Positions 7,699 through 16,526 of a stretch of DNA of 64,000 nt are shown piece after piece (within the stretch, counting starts at the first letter, position 1; every line of letters begins with the position of its first letter). The stretch is from Crossiella cryophila (GTDB lineage Bacteria > Actinomycetota > Actinomycetes > Mycobacteriales > Pseudonocardiaceae). The notes under the pieces are model-generated. The model saw only the letters and a program-made list of their open reading frames with translations, ran no database searches and had not been told where the DNA came from. Both the position numbers and the translations under genes were made by a program. Location: assembly GCF_014204915.1 (NCBI RefSeq), contig NZ_JACHMH010000001.1:5729501-5793500 (forward strand), read 5' to 3'.

Positions 7699-8609
7699 GC
7701 CGCCTCGTCCAGGCGGCGGCCGGTGAGGGCCAGGAAGGCGTCGTCCAGGGTGGCCCGCTCCAGCCGCAGGTCGATCGGGATGACCTGCTGGGCAGCCAGT
7801 GCGGAAGTCAGCGCGTGCAACAGGTTTCCGTGGCCGGTGACGGTGAACTCGGCCCCGTCCCGCCGGATCCCGGTGACCTCGGGCAGCGCGGTGAGTAGCC
7901 GCGAATCCAGTGCCGCGGACGGGCGGAACCGGACGGTCTGCGCACTGTCCACTGTGGACACCAGTTCGGCCGGAGAGCCGATCGCGGCCACCCGGCCGGC
8001 CTCCAGCACCGCGATCCGGTCGCACAGCCGTTCCGCCTCGGCCATGAAGTGGGTGACCAGCAGGATGGTGACGCCGCGGTCCCGGATGTCCTCGATCAGC
8101 GCCCAGGTGTCCTTGCGCGCCTGCGGGTCCAGGCCGGTTGTCAGCTCGTCCAGGATGGCGATCTCCGGGTTGCCGATCAGTGCCAGCGCGATGGACAACC
8201 GTTGCTGCTGACCGCCGGAGAGCTTCTCGAACCGGGTGTTCGCCTGCCGCGACAGCCCCAGGTCGGCCAGCAACTGCCGCCAGGGCAGCGGATCGGGGTA
8301 GAAGGTGGCGTAGAGCTGGAGTGCCTCGCGCACGGTGATCCGGTCCGGCAACCGGCATTCCTGTAGCTGCACCCCGACCTTGGCGCGCAGGGTGGCGGCG
8401 TCCCGGCGTGGATCCAGGCCCAGCACGGAGATCCGGCCGCCGTCCGGGCGGCGCAGGCCCTCCACGCATTCCACCGTGGTGGTCTTGCCCGCGCCGTTGC
8501 GGCCCAGGATGCCGAAGACCTCACCGCGTTCCACGGTGAAGGACACCTCGGCCACGGCGATGTGCTCGCGATAGCGCTTGTGCAGGGAATCGACCTCGAT
8601 GACTGGCAT
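7695..8609 (-). CDS. ABC transporter ATP-binding protein (DrrA-like)
   Basis: 304 residues. Walker A is GILGRNGAGKTTT, the Q-loop region VGVQLQECRLPD, the signature LSGGQQQRLS, Walker B IAILDELTTGLDP (the usual EPT is ELT here) and the H-loop VTHFMAEAE. The C-terminal extension of about 80 residues is typical of DrrA-type drug exporter ATPases. First gene of the coupled ATPase-permease-kinase-regulator unit; the divergent 133-bp gap to the monooxygenase at 8743 must hold its promoter. Confidence 0.94.
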   Translation of the reverse strand: MPVIEVDSLHKRYREHIAVAEVSFTVERGEVFGILGRNGAGKTTTVECVEGLRRPDGGRISVLGLDPRRDAATLRAKVGVQLQECRLPDRITVREALQLYATFYPDPLPWRQLLADLGLSRQANTRFEKLSGGQQQRLSIALALIGNPEIAILDELTTGLDPQARKDTWALIEDIRDRGVTILLVTHFMAEAERLCDRIAVLEAGRVAAIGSPAELVSTVDSAQTVRFRPSAALDSRLLTALPEVTGIRRDGAEFTVTGHGNLLHALTSALAAQQVIPIDLRLERATLDDAFLALTGRRLDEAA

Positions 8610-8742
8610 GCCCTGAGCCTGTCCTGTGCCAGCCCGTCACAGGATCGCTCAGTCTGGTGGAGTGCGGCGGCGGCTGGTGGAGCCGGGATCAACTGATCGG
8701 TTGATGCGCCATCCGGCCGGGTCTGCGTCGTAGAGTCGGGGC

Positions 8743-10179
8743 ATGCGGAGCCTGGCGATCATCGGGGCCGGACCGGCCGGACTGGCCACCGCGCGGGCGG
8801 CACTGGAAGCCGGACTGCGGCCGGTGCTGTTCGAGCGGGCACCGCAGCTCGGCGGGGTGTGGCGACCGGGCACCGGCGCGGCCTGGCCGGGCATGACCAC
8901 CAACCTCTCGCACCCGCTCTGCTCCTTCTCCGACCGGGTCTGGCCCGCCGGCACCAGGGATTTCCCGCTCCGCGACGAGGTGTACGGCTACCTGTCCGGC
9001 TACGCGCACGACCTCGCCCCACGCTACGGCTGCACGGTCACCGAGGTCGCGCCCGCCGGCCGCGGCTGGTCGGTGACCTGGACCGAGACGGGCCGGGAGC
9101 ACCGCGAGGTCTTCGACACCGCGGTGCTGGCCTCCGGGGTGTTCTCCCGGCCCTGGACCCCCGAACTGCCCGGCGCGTTCGGCGGAGAGTCGGTGCACAG
9201 CAGCGGCTACCGCGGACCCGGCGGCTACCTGGGCAAGCGGGTGGCCGTGGTCGGGATGTCCTTCAGCGGCACCGAGATCGCCGCCGAACTGGCCGAGGCC
9301 GGGGTCGAGACCACCGCGGTGACCGGACGCCCGTTCTGGCTGCTGCCCCGCTACACCAACGGCGTGCCCCGCGACCTGCTCGGCATGACCCGCGCCCGCC
9401 AGCACGAACGCGACCGCCTCCCATCACCCGAGGCCAACCGCGCCGCGAACACCCGCTATGACGCCCTCGGCGGCAACCCCGGCCGCTTCGACCCCCGGCT
9501 CACCCTGGACCCGTCCAGCACCCTGCCCCCGCACCTGGTCGCCTCCGACCGACTGCCCGCCCAACTCAACGCGGGCACCCTGCGGATCGCGGTCGGTCAC
9601 GTGGTCGCCTTGACGGACAACGGTTTACGCCTGGCCGACGGGTCCACAGTGGACTGTGACGCGGTGATCTGGTGCACCGGCTACCGCCCCGAACTACCCC
9701 TGCCCGAACCCCTGCTCGCCGAGATCGACTTCGCCGACGACTGGCTGCAACCGTTGCTGCTGCACGGTTGCACCTTCCACCCAGCCCTGCCCGGACTGGC
9801 CTTCGTCGGCGTCTACCGCGGCCCGTTCTTCGCCGTCATCGAACTCCAGGCCCGCTGGGCGGTCGCCGTCCTCTCCGTCCAGCTGCCACCACCCGCCGAC
9901 GAGGTGATGCGGGCGGGAATCCAGGCCGAACTGGATATCCGGCTGGCCCGCCCGCGACCGCAGTTCCCGCACGGAGACTACGTGGCCTTCGCCGACCGCC
10001 TGGCCACCCAGTTCGACGTGCTGCCGTCCCTGGATCCGGCGGGGGAGTGGTACGAGCAGCTCTGGCACGGCCCGGTGATCGCCGGGCACTACCGGCTGAG
10101 GGGACCGGGCGCCAAACCGGAGATCGCCGTCCAGCAGCTACGATCGGCCCAGGTCCGAGTAGCGGGGAGGCCGGTGTGA
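8743..10179 (+). CDS. Flavin-dependent monooxygenase / NAD(P)-binding protein
   Basis: 478 residues with an N-terminal FAD Rossmann motif (IIGAGPAGLATARAALEAGL), the segment FERAPQLGGVWRPGTG and a second dinucleotide fold (VAVVGMSFSGTEIAAELAEAGV). VIWCTGYRPELP matches the C-terminal ATG-like motif of class B flavoprotein monooxygenases (flavin-containing monooxygenases). Such enzymes oxygenate nucleophilic N or S atoms or ketones with NADPH and O2. The substrate is unknown. The gene overlaps the DUF6314 gene (GTGA), so the two probably act together. Confidence 0.88.
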   Translation: MRSLAIIGAGPAGLATARAALEAGLRPVLFERAPQLGGVWRPGTGAAWPGMTTNLSHPLCSFSDRVWPAGTRDFPLRDEVYGYLSGYAHDLAPRYGCTVTEVAPAGRGWSVTWTETGREHREVFDTAVLASGVFSRPWTPELPGAFGGESVHSSGYRGPGGYLGKRVAVVGMSFSGTEIAAELAEAGVETTAVTGRPFWLLPRYTNGVPRDLLGMTRARQHERDRLPSPEANRAANTRYDALGGNPGRFDPRLTLDPSSTLPPHLVASDRLPAQLNAGTLRIAVGHVVALTDNGLRLADGSTVDCDAVIWCTGYRPELPLPEPLLAEIDFADDWLQPLLLHGCTFHPALPGLAFVGVYRGPFFAVIELQARWAVAVLSVQLPPPADEVMRAGIQAELDIRLARPRPQFPHGDYVAFADRLATQFDVLPSLDPAGEWYEQLWHGPVIAGHYRLRGPGAKPEIAVQQLRSAQVRVAGRPV

Positions 10180-10598
10180 CGATCACGGCGCAGCAGCTGT
10201 TCGCCGCGCTGCCCGGCCGCTGGCGGTTCAGCCGGGTGATCACCGGCCAGGGCAGCGCGACCGGCGAGGCCCGGTTCGAGCCGGTCACCGGCACCGAACT
10301 GCACTACCGCGAGGACGGCACGCTCACCCTGGACACCGGCTACACCGGCCCGGCCTACCGCGAGTACCGCTACCGGCTCGACGGCGAGGCACTGCGGATC
10401 TGCTTCCCGGACGGCCGGACCATGCACACCCTGCGCCCGGACGCCGCCGAGGCCACCGACGTGCACCTGTGCGGCGCGGACGTCTACACCGGCCACTACC
10501 GCCTGGCCGACCCGGACACCCTGCACATCTCCTACGAGGTGACCGGACCGCACAAGGACTTCACCATCGCCACCGTGTTCCAGCGCATCAGCGGCTGA
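10176..10598 (+). CDS. DUF6314 family protein
   Basis: 140 residues, starting at a GTG that overlaps the monooxygenase stop. The pattern LPGRWRFSRVITGQGSATGE, then ELHYREDGTL, AYREYRYRL, ICFPDGRTMHTL, VHLCGADVYTGHYRL and SYEVTGPHKDFTIATVFQR fits the DUF6314 family, a small beta-barrel of unknown function with conserved His, Cys, Asp and Tyr residues. Translational coupling to a flavin monooxygenase suggests that it handles the same substrate. Its 3' end overlaps the convergent AAA+ gene by 11 bp. Confidence 0.8.
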   Translation: MTITAQQLFAALPGRWRFSRVITGQGSATGEARFEPVTGTELHYREDGTLTLDTGYTGPAYREYRYRLDGEALRICFPDGRTMHTLRPDAAEATDVHLCGADVYTGHYRLADPDTLHISYEVTGPHKDFTIATVFQRISG

Positions 10599-11838
10599 GC
10601 CTGCGCCGGACCTCCTTGGTCGCCAGGTACTGGGCCACATCGGAGTAGCGCTCGGACTGGTTGGCGAACTCCACATACGCCTTTGCCCGCACCAGCCAGT
10701 CCACAGTGGACGGACGGATCTGCGCGACGGCCTGTTCCAGCTGGGCCATCCGCAGCGGCGGTTCGGACCCGGTGCGCAGCGCCTCGTCGATCACCGCGTC
10801 GATGGCGCGTTCGGTCACCGCACGCAGGTCCGCGCCGCTGAACAACGCGGTCGGCTCGGCCAGCCGCGCCGGATCCACCCCGTCGGTGGGCGCGGCGGCC
10901 AGCAGCACCCGCAAGATCTCCGCCCTGGCAGGCTCATCCGGCGGCGGCACGAACACCACCCGGTCGAACCGGCCCGGCCGCAGCATGGCCTCGTCCACAT
11001 CCCACGGCGCGTTGGTCGCGGCCAGCACCAGCACGCCGTCGTTGTCCGAGCCGATCGCGTCCAGCTCCTGCAACAGCACGTCCACCAGGCGGCGGGCGTC
11101 CGAACCGTGGTGCTTGTGCCGGGAGAAGGCCAGCGCGTCCAGCTCGTCCAGGAACAGCACACAGGGCGCCTGGGCGCGGGCGGACTCGAAGGCGGTGTGC
11201 AGGTTCTGTTCGGAGACCCCGAGGTAGGGGTCCATCACATCCTCGATCCGGATGTTCACGAACGGCAGCCCGCACTCCCCGGCGGTGGCCCGCGCCATCA
11301 TGGTCTTGCCGCAGCCGGGCGGACCGTAGAGCAGCACCCCGCCGCCGGTGCGCCGGCCGTACTTGGCGTACAGCTCGGGCCGGGACAGCGGCAGGATGAT
11401 CATGCGGTGGATCAGCTGCTTGACCTCGGTCATGCCGCCGACCTGGTCGAAGGTCAGCGTCTCGGCCCGTGCGGCCGGACCGGCCGGGCGTTCGCCACCG
11501 CGGCCGTCGGCGGTCACCTTGATCGCACCGCGGGCGGTGAGCAGCTCGTCCACCAGCCGCTGCAACTTGCCGACGCCCTCCACGATCCCGGCCTGCCGCG
11601 CGTGCTCCAGGCAGGCCCGCAGCAGCGGCAGCCGCCCTTCGGCGGCGGCCAGTTCGCCGATGTGCACCAGGGATTCGGTGAGATCGGCGTCGTGGTGCAG
11701 CAGCCAGTCGTACTCGTCCAGCGCCGCCGGATGCTGCCCGGCCGAAGCCAGCTCCTCGGCCAGCATCAGCCGCAGCATGGCGTCCTCGGGGCTGGCCGCG
11801 ACCGCGCGGCGCAGGGACTCGATCCGGTGCTCGCTCAT
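10588..11838 (-). CDS. AAA+ ATPase (CDC48/SpoVK type) with helical-repeat N-terminus
   Basis: 416 residues. Residues 1-115 form a TPR-like helical region (ASPEDAMLRLMLAEELASAG, then HPAALDEYDWLLHHDADL). The AAA module follows after FDQVGGMTEVKQLIHRMI: Walker A LLYGPPGCGKTMMARA, Walker B PCVLFLDELDAL, sensor 1 VLAATNAPWDVDEAML, and the arginine-finger region RPGRFDRVVFVPPP. These residues look intact, so the ATPase should be active, probably as a hexameric unfoldase or remodeller. It overlaps the TPR gene by 4 nt (ATGA) and is the last gene of a three-gene operon with two membrane proteins. The target is unknown. Confidence 0.9.
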   Translation of the reverse strand: MSEHRIESLRRAVAASPEDAMLRLMLAEELASAGQHPAALDEYDWLLHHDADLTESLVHIGELAAAEGRLPLLRACLEHARQAGIVEGVGKLQRLVDELLTARGAIKVTADGRGGERPAGPAARAETLTFDQVGGMTEVKQLIHRMIILPLSRPELYAKYGRRTGGGVLLYGPPGCGKTMMARATAGECGLPFVNIRIEDVMDPYLGVSEQNLHTAFESARAQAPCVLFLDELDALAFSRHKHHGSDARRLVDVLLQELDAIGSDNDGVLVLAATNAPWDVDEAMLRPGRFDRVVFVPPPDEPARAEILRVLLAAAPTDGVDPARLAEPTALFSGADLRAVTERAIDAVIDEALRTGSEPPLRMAQLEQAVAQIRPSTVDWLVRAKAYVEFANQSERYSDVAQYLATKEVRRRLSR

Positions 11839-12695
11839 CGGTTTCGCTCCAGCCAGCGGCGCACCAGCGGCGGCGCCACCCACGAGTAGAGGCAGTACAC
11901 GACCCAGCAGACGGTCAGCGCGGTGGACAGCGGCCACAGCCCGGCCGAGCGCAGGACCAGCAGCACGATCACGAAGCCGATCCACAGCTTCATCGGCCCG
12001 ATCTTGTACATCGGCCGCAACGGGCGCAGCAACGGATGCGCGGCCAGCCGGGCCTCCCTGGCGGCCTCCACGAAGGCGGCGTTGCCGGGTTCGGCGGCCG
12101 CGGCCGCGCGGAAGGAGCGGTAGGCGCCGTCCACATCACCGAGCTGGGCGGCGGCGTTGCCGTGCATGGCCCGCGCCGCACTGCTGTCCGGATCGTGCGC
12201 CAGGCTGTTCGCGCTGTGCCGCGCCGCCTCCGCGTCCTGTCCCTTGGCCAGTGCGACCATCGCCCGCACCTGACCCACGCTCTGCAGGTGCGGATCGATC
12301 CCGGCCGCCCGCCCCACCAGCTGCTCGGCCTTGTCCACCTGCCCGGCGGACAGGCACAGCCGCGCGTAATCGCACAGCAGCTGCGCGTCCTCCGGGTCCT
12401 GGTGCAACGCGGTGAGCAGCGCTTCCTCGGCCCGCGGCCAGTCACCCAGCTCGTGCTGGGCGTTGCCGAGCACCCGCAGCAGCGAGTGATCCGGCCCGAA
12501 CCGGCTGATCCCGTCCGCGGCGACCTGGGCGGCCTCGGCGGAGCGGTCCAGCATCCACAGCGCGGTGGCCCGGAACAGCGTGGCCGGATAGCCGACCGCG
12601 TCCTCACCGTGCAGCTGGGACAGCGTGTCCAGGGCCCGCTCGGCCTGGCCGATGGTCAGCCAGTGCTGAGCCAGCGCGAAGGTCTCCGCACTCAC
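11835..12695 (-). CDS. TPR repeat protein with C-terminal membrane segments
   Basis: 286 residues from a GTG start that overlaps the upstream stop (GTGA). The first two-thirds are tandem tetratricopeptide-like repeats (for example AQHWLTIGQAERALDTLSQL, DWPRAEEALLTALHQDPEDA and DVDGAYRSFRAAAAAEPGNA). Residues of about 230-285 hold two hydrophobic helices around MKLWIGFVIVLLVLRSAGLW and LTVCWVVYCLYSWVAPPLV. It is therefore likely a tail-anchored adaptor with the TPR domain in the cytoplasm. Coupling on both sides suggests that it bridges the small membrane protein and the AAA+ ATPase. Confidence 0.85.
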   Translation of the reverse strand: MSAETFALAQHWLTIGQAERALDTLSQLHGEDAVGYPATLFRATALWMLDRSAEAAQVAADGISRFGPDHSLLRVLGNAQHELGDWPRAEEALLTALHQDPEDAQLLCDYARLCLSAGQVDKAEQLVGRAAGIDPHLQSVGQVRAMVALAKGQDAEAARHSANSLAHDPDSSAARAMHGNAAAQLGDVDGAYRSFRAAAAAEPGNAAFVEAAREARLAAHPLLRPLRPMYKIGPMKLWIGFVIVLLVLRSAGLWPLSTALTVCWVVYCLYSWVAPPLVRRWLERNR

Positions 12696-13135
12696 GACGC
12701 CACCACCACGATCGCCACCAGCACCAGCTCCGGGATGCCACAGCCGAACACCGCCGCCAGCCCCGGCCCCCACAACTTCGCGTGCTCACCACCGCGCAAC
12801 TGGAAAACCCGCTCCGGGGTGTGCTGCAACCGCGCCATCGCGAAGTAGGCCAGCAACGCCACCACCCGGATGACGATCCGCAGCGGACTGGAGGTGATCA
12901 GGTCCGCCAGCACCGAGGCGAGCACCAGCTCCGCGGCCAGCGCCGCGCCGCCGATCACCAGCAACCAGCGCCGGTCCCGCGCGGGCACGCCCAGCCGCCG
13001 CGAGTTGAGGTAGCCGATGAGGGTGACCGCCAGCACGCCGCCGAAGAACGCGACATAGGCCTGGCTGGCCACCCGCCAAGGCCGTTGGGTCCCGGCTGAC
13101 GTGCGGATCGTCGGCCGGAGAAGATCGTCGGACAC
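12692..13135 (-). CDS. Small integral membrane protein, 147 aa
   Basis: Not assigned to a family. There are four hydrophobic segments, around residues 26-44 (AYVAFFGGVLAVTLIGYLNS), 57-78 (WLLVIGGAALAAELVLASVL), 84-99 and 122-146 (ending PELVLVAIVVVAS), after a polar N-terminus. First gene of the operon with the TPR and AAA+ proteins. Only 53 bp separate it from the divergent NUDIX gene, so the promoters probably overlap. Confidence 0.8.
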   Translation of the reverse strand: MSDDLLRPTIRTSAGTQRPWRVASQAYVAFFGGVLAVTLIGYLNSRRLGVPARDRRWLLVIGGAALAAELVLASVLADLITSSPLRIVIRVVALLAYFAMARLQHTPERVFQLRGGEHAKLWGPGLAAVFGCGIPELVLVAIVVVAS

Positions 13136-13188
13136 CGTGCCCCCTCCAGTTCCGCAGGAAGCCTACGCGACCGGACTAACCTGAGCCG

Positions 13189-13647
13189 ATGGCGCGGCGA
13201 AGTGCGGGCATCCTGGTCCACCGCAATGGCGACAACGGCCCGGAAGTCCTGCTGGGACACATGGGCGGCCCGTTCTGGGTGAACAAGGACGAGGCAGCGT
13301 GGTCGATCCCCAAGGGGGAGCACACCGAGGACGAGCCGCCGCAGGAGGCGGCCCGGCGGGAGTTCCTGGAGGAGCTGGGGTTGCCGGCGCCCGAGGGGGA
13401 GCTGGTGTCGCTGGGGGAGGCGCGGCAGTCGGCGAAGGTGGTCGCGGTGTGGGCGGTGGCGGGTTCGGTGGACCTGGATCGGGTGGTGCTGGGGACCTTC
13501 CAGATGGAGTGGCCGCCGCGCTCGGGGAAGTTCGCGGAGTTTCCGGAACTGGACCGGGTGGCTTGGTTCGACCTGGAGACCGCGGCGGTGAAGCTGGTGA
13601 AGGGGCAGCGGATTTTCCTGGAGAGGCTGATCGCACGCCTGGACTGA
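13189..13647 (+). CDS. NUDIX hydrolase
   Basis: 152 residues with a complete Nudix box: GEHTEDEPPQEAARREFLEE followed by LGL, matching G-x5-E-x7-R-E-U-x-E-E-x-G-U. The N-terminus (RRSAGILVHRNGDNGPEVLL) and the downstream WPPRSGKFAEFPELDRVAWF resemble the family of predicted NTP pyrophosphohydrolases that act on diadenosine polyphosphates or nucleoside diphosphate derivatives. The Glu residues bind the catalytic Mg2+ ions. It is cytoplasmic and monocistronic, transcribed away from the AAA+ operon. Confidence 0.9.
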   Translation: MARRSAGILVHRNGDNGPEVLLGHMGGPFWVNKDEAAWSIPKGEHTEDEPPQEAARREFLEELGLPAPEGELVSLGEARQSAKVVAVWAVAGSVDLDRVVLGTFQMEWPPRSGKFAEFPELDRVAWFDLETAAVKLVKGQRIFLERLIARLD

Positions 13648-13783
13648 GTGGTCAGGCTGTCCGAGCGGGCCCTGCGCCAACTGGCCGCTTCCTGTCACGA
13701 ATTGAACATCTCCGGGAGCCCTCCCCACCCTGCTGCCCACAATGAGTCACGGCCTGAACCTGTGCCGCGACCAAGGGGGCGTC

Positions 13784-15199
13784 ATGGACTACTACCAGAC
13801 ACTGCCGGTGCCGGAACCCGCACCGGTGGTGCCCCGGCGGCACGACCCGCTGGCGGTGGCCCTGGGCAACGCCTCGCTGCTCGGCCTCGGCTACCTGATG
13901 CTGCGCCGCCGGCTGTTGTTCGTGCTCACCGCGCTGGTCACCATCCTGCTCCTTGTCCTGCTGGGCGCGGTGTCCCGCAGCGGCTGGTTCGAGTTCGTGG
14001 TGCTCGCCTGGTGGCTGACGATGATCGCGCACGGCTTCCTGCTGGCCCGGCGCGCGGAGCGGGTGGTCAACGGCAGGCAGCGGCTGATCGGGCTGAGTGC
14101 CACCGTGGTCGTGCTGCTGGCGGTGGGCCTGCTGCGCTACGACGCCGCCGGCATCGAGCAGACCGTGGCCGAGGCCAAGCAACGCGGTGACTGCACCCAG
14201 GCGATGTCCGCGCTGGACCGGGTCTGGCTCGGCCACCACCTGGCCGACGCGCCCTCGACCGTGCGCGGCGAACTCACCGTGGACGCCTGCCAACGGATCA
14301 AGCTCGCCACCGGCAGGCTGACCACCGCGCTGCGTGGCGACGTCAAGGAGCTGAAGCAGGGCTACGACGGTCTCACCTCGGTGCTGACCGACCTGCCCGG
14401 CCACGAGAACATGGTGCGCGAACTCGTCAACGGCTTCCTCGGCGGCCTGCCGGCCAAGGAACCCTGCCAGACCGTGGCGATCACCGACTGGCTGCGCGAG
14501 CGCAAACCCGCGGGCAACGTGCTGGACCGCTCCACCGAGGTCGTCGGCCGCACCGCCCCCGCCGCGCTCACCGGCTGCGCCGACGGGTTCATGAACGCCA
14601 AGGACTGGGAGCGGGCCCGCGCCCTGTTCCAGCAACTGCTCGACCAGTACCCCGGCCACGAACTCACCGACAAGGCCAAGGACGGCGCCCGCAAGGCCAC
14701 CCTGGAGATCGAACTGGCCAACGTGCGCAACCTGCTCCGCGGCTCCAACCCCGCCTACTGCACCCGCCCCGCCCCCTACAGCGGCGCCGCCCCGTACGCC
14801 AAGGGCACCAACCGCGCCATGATGTTCGGCAACGACGCCTTCACCGGCCGGCTGCCGGGGGAGTGGAAGGTCGGCGACGCGGCCGAGGCGGTGCTGGTGG
14901 TCTGCGCGGGTGAGAAGCAGTACGGCGCGGCGGTGCGCACCTGCCCGTACCAGAAGCGCACCCCGCCGCAGTACCGCACGGACGTGACCTTCCACAAGAT
15001 CGCGATCCCGGTGAAGGCATACGAGCTGCGCACCGGCAAGCTGGTGGTGGACCAGAAGGTGGAGATCACCGGCACGGTGTGCCCCAGGGAGATCCGGTAC
15101 ACCAGCCACATCGCCGACCTGGGGCCGCCGTCGAAGTTCTACGTCTCGGAGTCGGACAAAGAGGTGCAGGCCGCCTTCGGCTGGTTCATCAACCAGTGA
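13784..15199 (+). CDS. Multi-spanning membrane protein with large C-terminal domain
   Basis: 471 residues from the ATG at 13784, preceded by AAGGGGGCG; an upstream ATG at 13742 lacks a ribosome site. The N-terminus is Pro-rich. Hydrophobic helices fill roughly residues 22-125 (NASLLGLGYLMLRRRLLFVL, EFVVLAWWLTMIAHGFLL, LIGLSATVVVLLAVGLLRYD). After about residue 130 comes a soluble region of helical repeats with regularly spaced Cys residues (KQRGDCTQAMSAL, KEPCQTVAI, LTGCADGFM) and a TPR-like motif DWERARALFQQLLDQYPGH. The last 120 residues are beta-rich. The function is unknown; its helices suggest an assembly or scaffold role at the membrane. Confidence 0.8.
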   Translation: MDYYQTLPVPEPAPVVPRRHDPLAVALGNASLLGLGYLMLRRRLLFVLTALVTILLLVLLGAVSRSGWFEFVVLAWWLTMIAHGFLLARRAERVVNGRQRLIGLSATVVVLLAVGLLRYDAAGIEQTVAEAKQRGDCTQAMSALDRVWLGHHLADAPSTVRGELTVDACQRIKLATGRLTTALRGDVKELKQGYDGLTSVLTDLPGHENMVRELVNGFLGGLPAKEPCQTVAITDWLRERKPAGNVLDRSTEVVGRTAPAALTGCADGFMNAKDWERARALFQQLLDQYPGHELTDKAKDGARKATLEIELANVRNLLRGSNPAYCTRPAPYSGAAPYAKGTNRAMMFGNDAFTGRLPGEWKVGDAAEAVLVVCAGEKQYGAAVRTCPYQKRTPPQYRTDVTFHKIAIPVKAYELRTGKLVVDQKVEITGTVCPREIRYTSHIADLGPPSKFYVSESDKEVQAAFGWFINQ

Positions 15200-15309
15200 G
15201 TGACTTCGGCGCGACCAGCAGCCCCCGACGGAACGCCTTGGCCAGCCCCGCTCCCACGAGGAGAACGTGACGCGGCTGGCCAGGGCTCTGGTCACGCTCG
15301 GTGCGGGCG

Positions 15310-15447
15310 GTGATTCGGCGGACGGGGTCTTACGGCCGTTCGCAGGTGCTCCGGCAGTACCTGGCGACCGGCGAGTACCCGGGACTCGACGAGCTGGTGG
15401 AGATCGTCGAACTCTTCGATTCCATGGCCGACCGGGAGCCCGACTGA
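15310..15447 (+). pseudogene. Possible remnant of a TetR-type C-terminus
   Basis: A short open frame from a GTG at 15310 ends in the segment QVLRQYLATGEYPGLDELVE followed by IVELFDSMADREPD and a TGA. This resembles the last helices of TetR/AcrR regulators, in which a 'YLATGxYPxL' segment is common. No DNA-binding domain and no ribosome site precede it. It may be a decayed gene end, or chance. Confidence 0.3.
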
Positions 15448-15454
15448 GCCGCGC

Positions 15455-15871
15455 TCAGCGCCGCCGGTCCAGCGCCCAGTCCACCAGCACCGTGCCCCCC
15501 AACCCGACCGCCCCGACCAGCCCGAGCGGGATCGGCTGGAGTCCGCTCACCAACCCCAGCAGATCCAGCCCCACCCACAACCCCACCGACACCACCACCG
15601 CGACCGGAGCGATCACCACCGCCCACCCCCGCCGCCCACCGGCCGTGGCCGTCCGGGCCGTCACCGTCGGCGTGGCCGCCGCCAGCGCCCAGCACAGCAA
15701 CCACAACACCACCAGCGCCAGCGCGCCCAGCACGCTCATCCACAACACGGCCTGATCCGCGTACGCCCCGACCAGCACCGTGGTCACCAGCGGCGCCGCC
15801 GCGAACCCGCCCAGCAGCACCGCCAGGACCAGTCGCGCGTACAGCGGGATGTGCCGCCCCGGCTCAGCCAT
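15455..15871 (-). CDS. Small membrane protein, 138 aa
   Basis: Not assigned to a family. Four hydrophobic helices are visible: YARLVLAVLLGGFAAAPLVT, LWMSVLGALALVVLWLLCWA, RGWAVVIAPVAVVVSVGLWV and PLGLVGAVGLGGTVLVDWAL. It overlaps the 3' end of the response regulator gene by 8 nt and is therefore coupled to it. No sensor kinase is present, so it might be the membrane partner of the orphan regulator, but it has no kinase motifs. Confidence 0.75.
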   Translation of the reverse strand: MAEPGRHIPLYARLVLAVLLGGFAAAPLVTTVLVGAYADQAVLWMSVLGALALVVLWLLCWALAAATPTVTARTATAGGRRGWAVVIAPVAVVVSVGLWVGLDLLGLVSGLQPIPLGLVGAVGLGGTVLVDWALDRRR

Positions 15872-16526
15872 TGAGGTAGGCCAGCACGGCGAGCACCCGG
15901 CGGTTGTCGTCCTCGGCTTGCAACAGACCGAGTTTGCTGAAGATGTTGTTGGTGTGCTTGGACACGGCCTTCTCGGTGATGAACAGCCTGGCCGCGATGG
16001 CGGCGTTGGAGCGGCCCTCGGCCATCAGGCTGAGCACCTCGCGTTCGCGTGGGGTCAGGGCGGTGACGGGTTTGTCCCTGGAGTGCCTGGCCAGCAGCTG
16101 GGCGATGACGTCGGGGTCCATCGCGGTGCCGCCCGCGGCGACCCGGCGGACCGCGTCCACGAACTGCCCGACGTCGGCCACCCGGTCCTTGAGCAGGTAG
16201 CCGACGCCGCCTGCGGAGTCCGACAGCAGCTCACGGGCGTAGAGCTGCTCGACGTACTGGGACAGGATCAGGACGGGGAGGCCCGGCAATCGGCGCCGGG
16301 CCTCGATCGCGGCCCGCAGGCCCTCGTCGGTGAACGTGGGTGGCAGTCGGACATCGCACACCGCCACGTCCGGTCGGTGCTTGACGAGGGCTTCCAGCAG
16401 GTCACGGCCGTTGTCCACGGCAGCGACCACCTCGAAGTCGTGCGCCTGGAGCAGCCTGATCAGGCCGTCGCGGAGCAGGACGAGGTCTTCAGCGATGACG
16501 ACGCGCACGGGCCCATTCTGGATCAC
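15864..16526 (-). CDS. Orphan response regulator, NarL/LuxR family
   Basis: 220 residues from a GTG at 16526 that overlaps the GH101 stop. A second GTG at 16508 directly before RVVIAEDL is possible. The receiver domain has VRVVIAEDLVLLRDGLIRLL, the phospho-Asp in DVAVCDVRLPPTFTDEG, and the Lys in GVGYLLKDRVADV. The LuxR HTH is LTPREREVLSLMAEGRSNAA followed by TEKAVSKHTNNIFSKLGL. There is no kinase gene next to it. It is translationally coupled to the upstream GH101 glycosidase and the downstream small membrane protein, an unusual arrangement. Confidence 0.9.
   Translation of the reverse strand: MIQNGPVRVVIAEDLVLLRDGLIRLLQAHDFEVVAAVDNGRDLLEALVKHRPDVAVCDVRLPPTFTDEGLRAAIEARRRLPGLPVLILSQYVEQLYARELLSDSAGGVGYLLKDRVADVGQFVDAVRRVAAGGTAMDPDVIAQLLARHSRDKPVTALTPREREVLSLMAEGRSNAAIAARLFITEKAVSKHTNNIFSKLGLLQAEDDNRRVLAVLAYLNG

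Noticed and set aside
13652-15295. 547-codon open frame on the minus strand opposite the multi-TM protein gene
   Set aside because: The plus-strand gene has a good ribosome site and clear membrane helices; the antisense frame is a third-position GC shadow.
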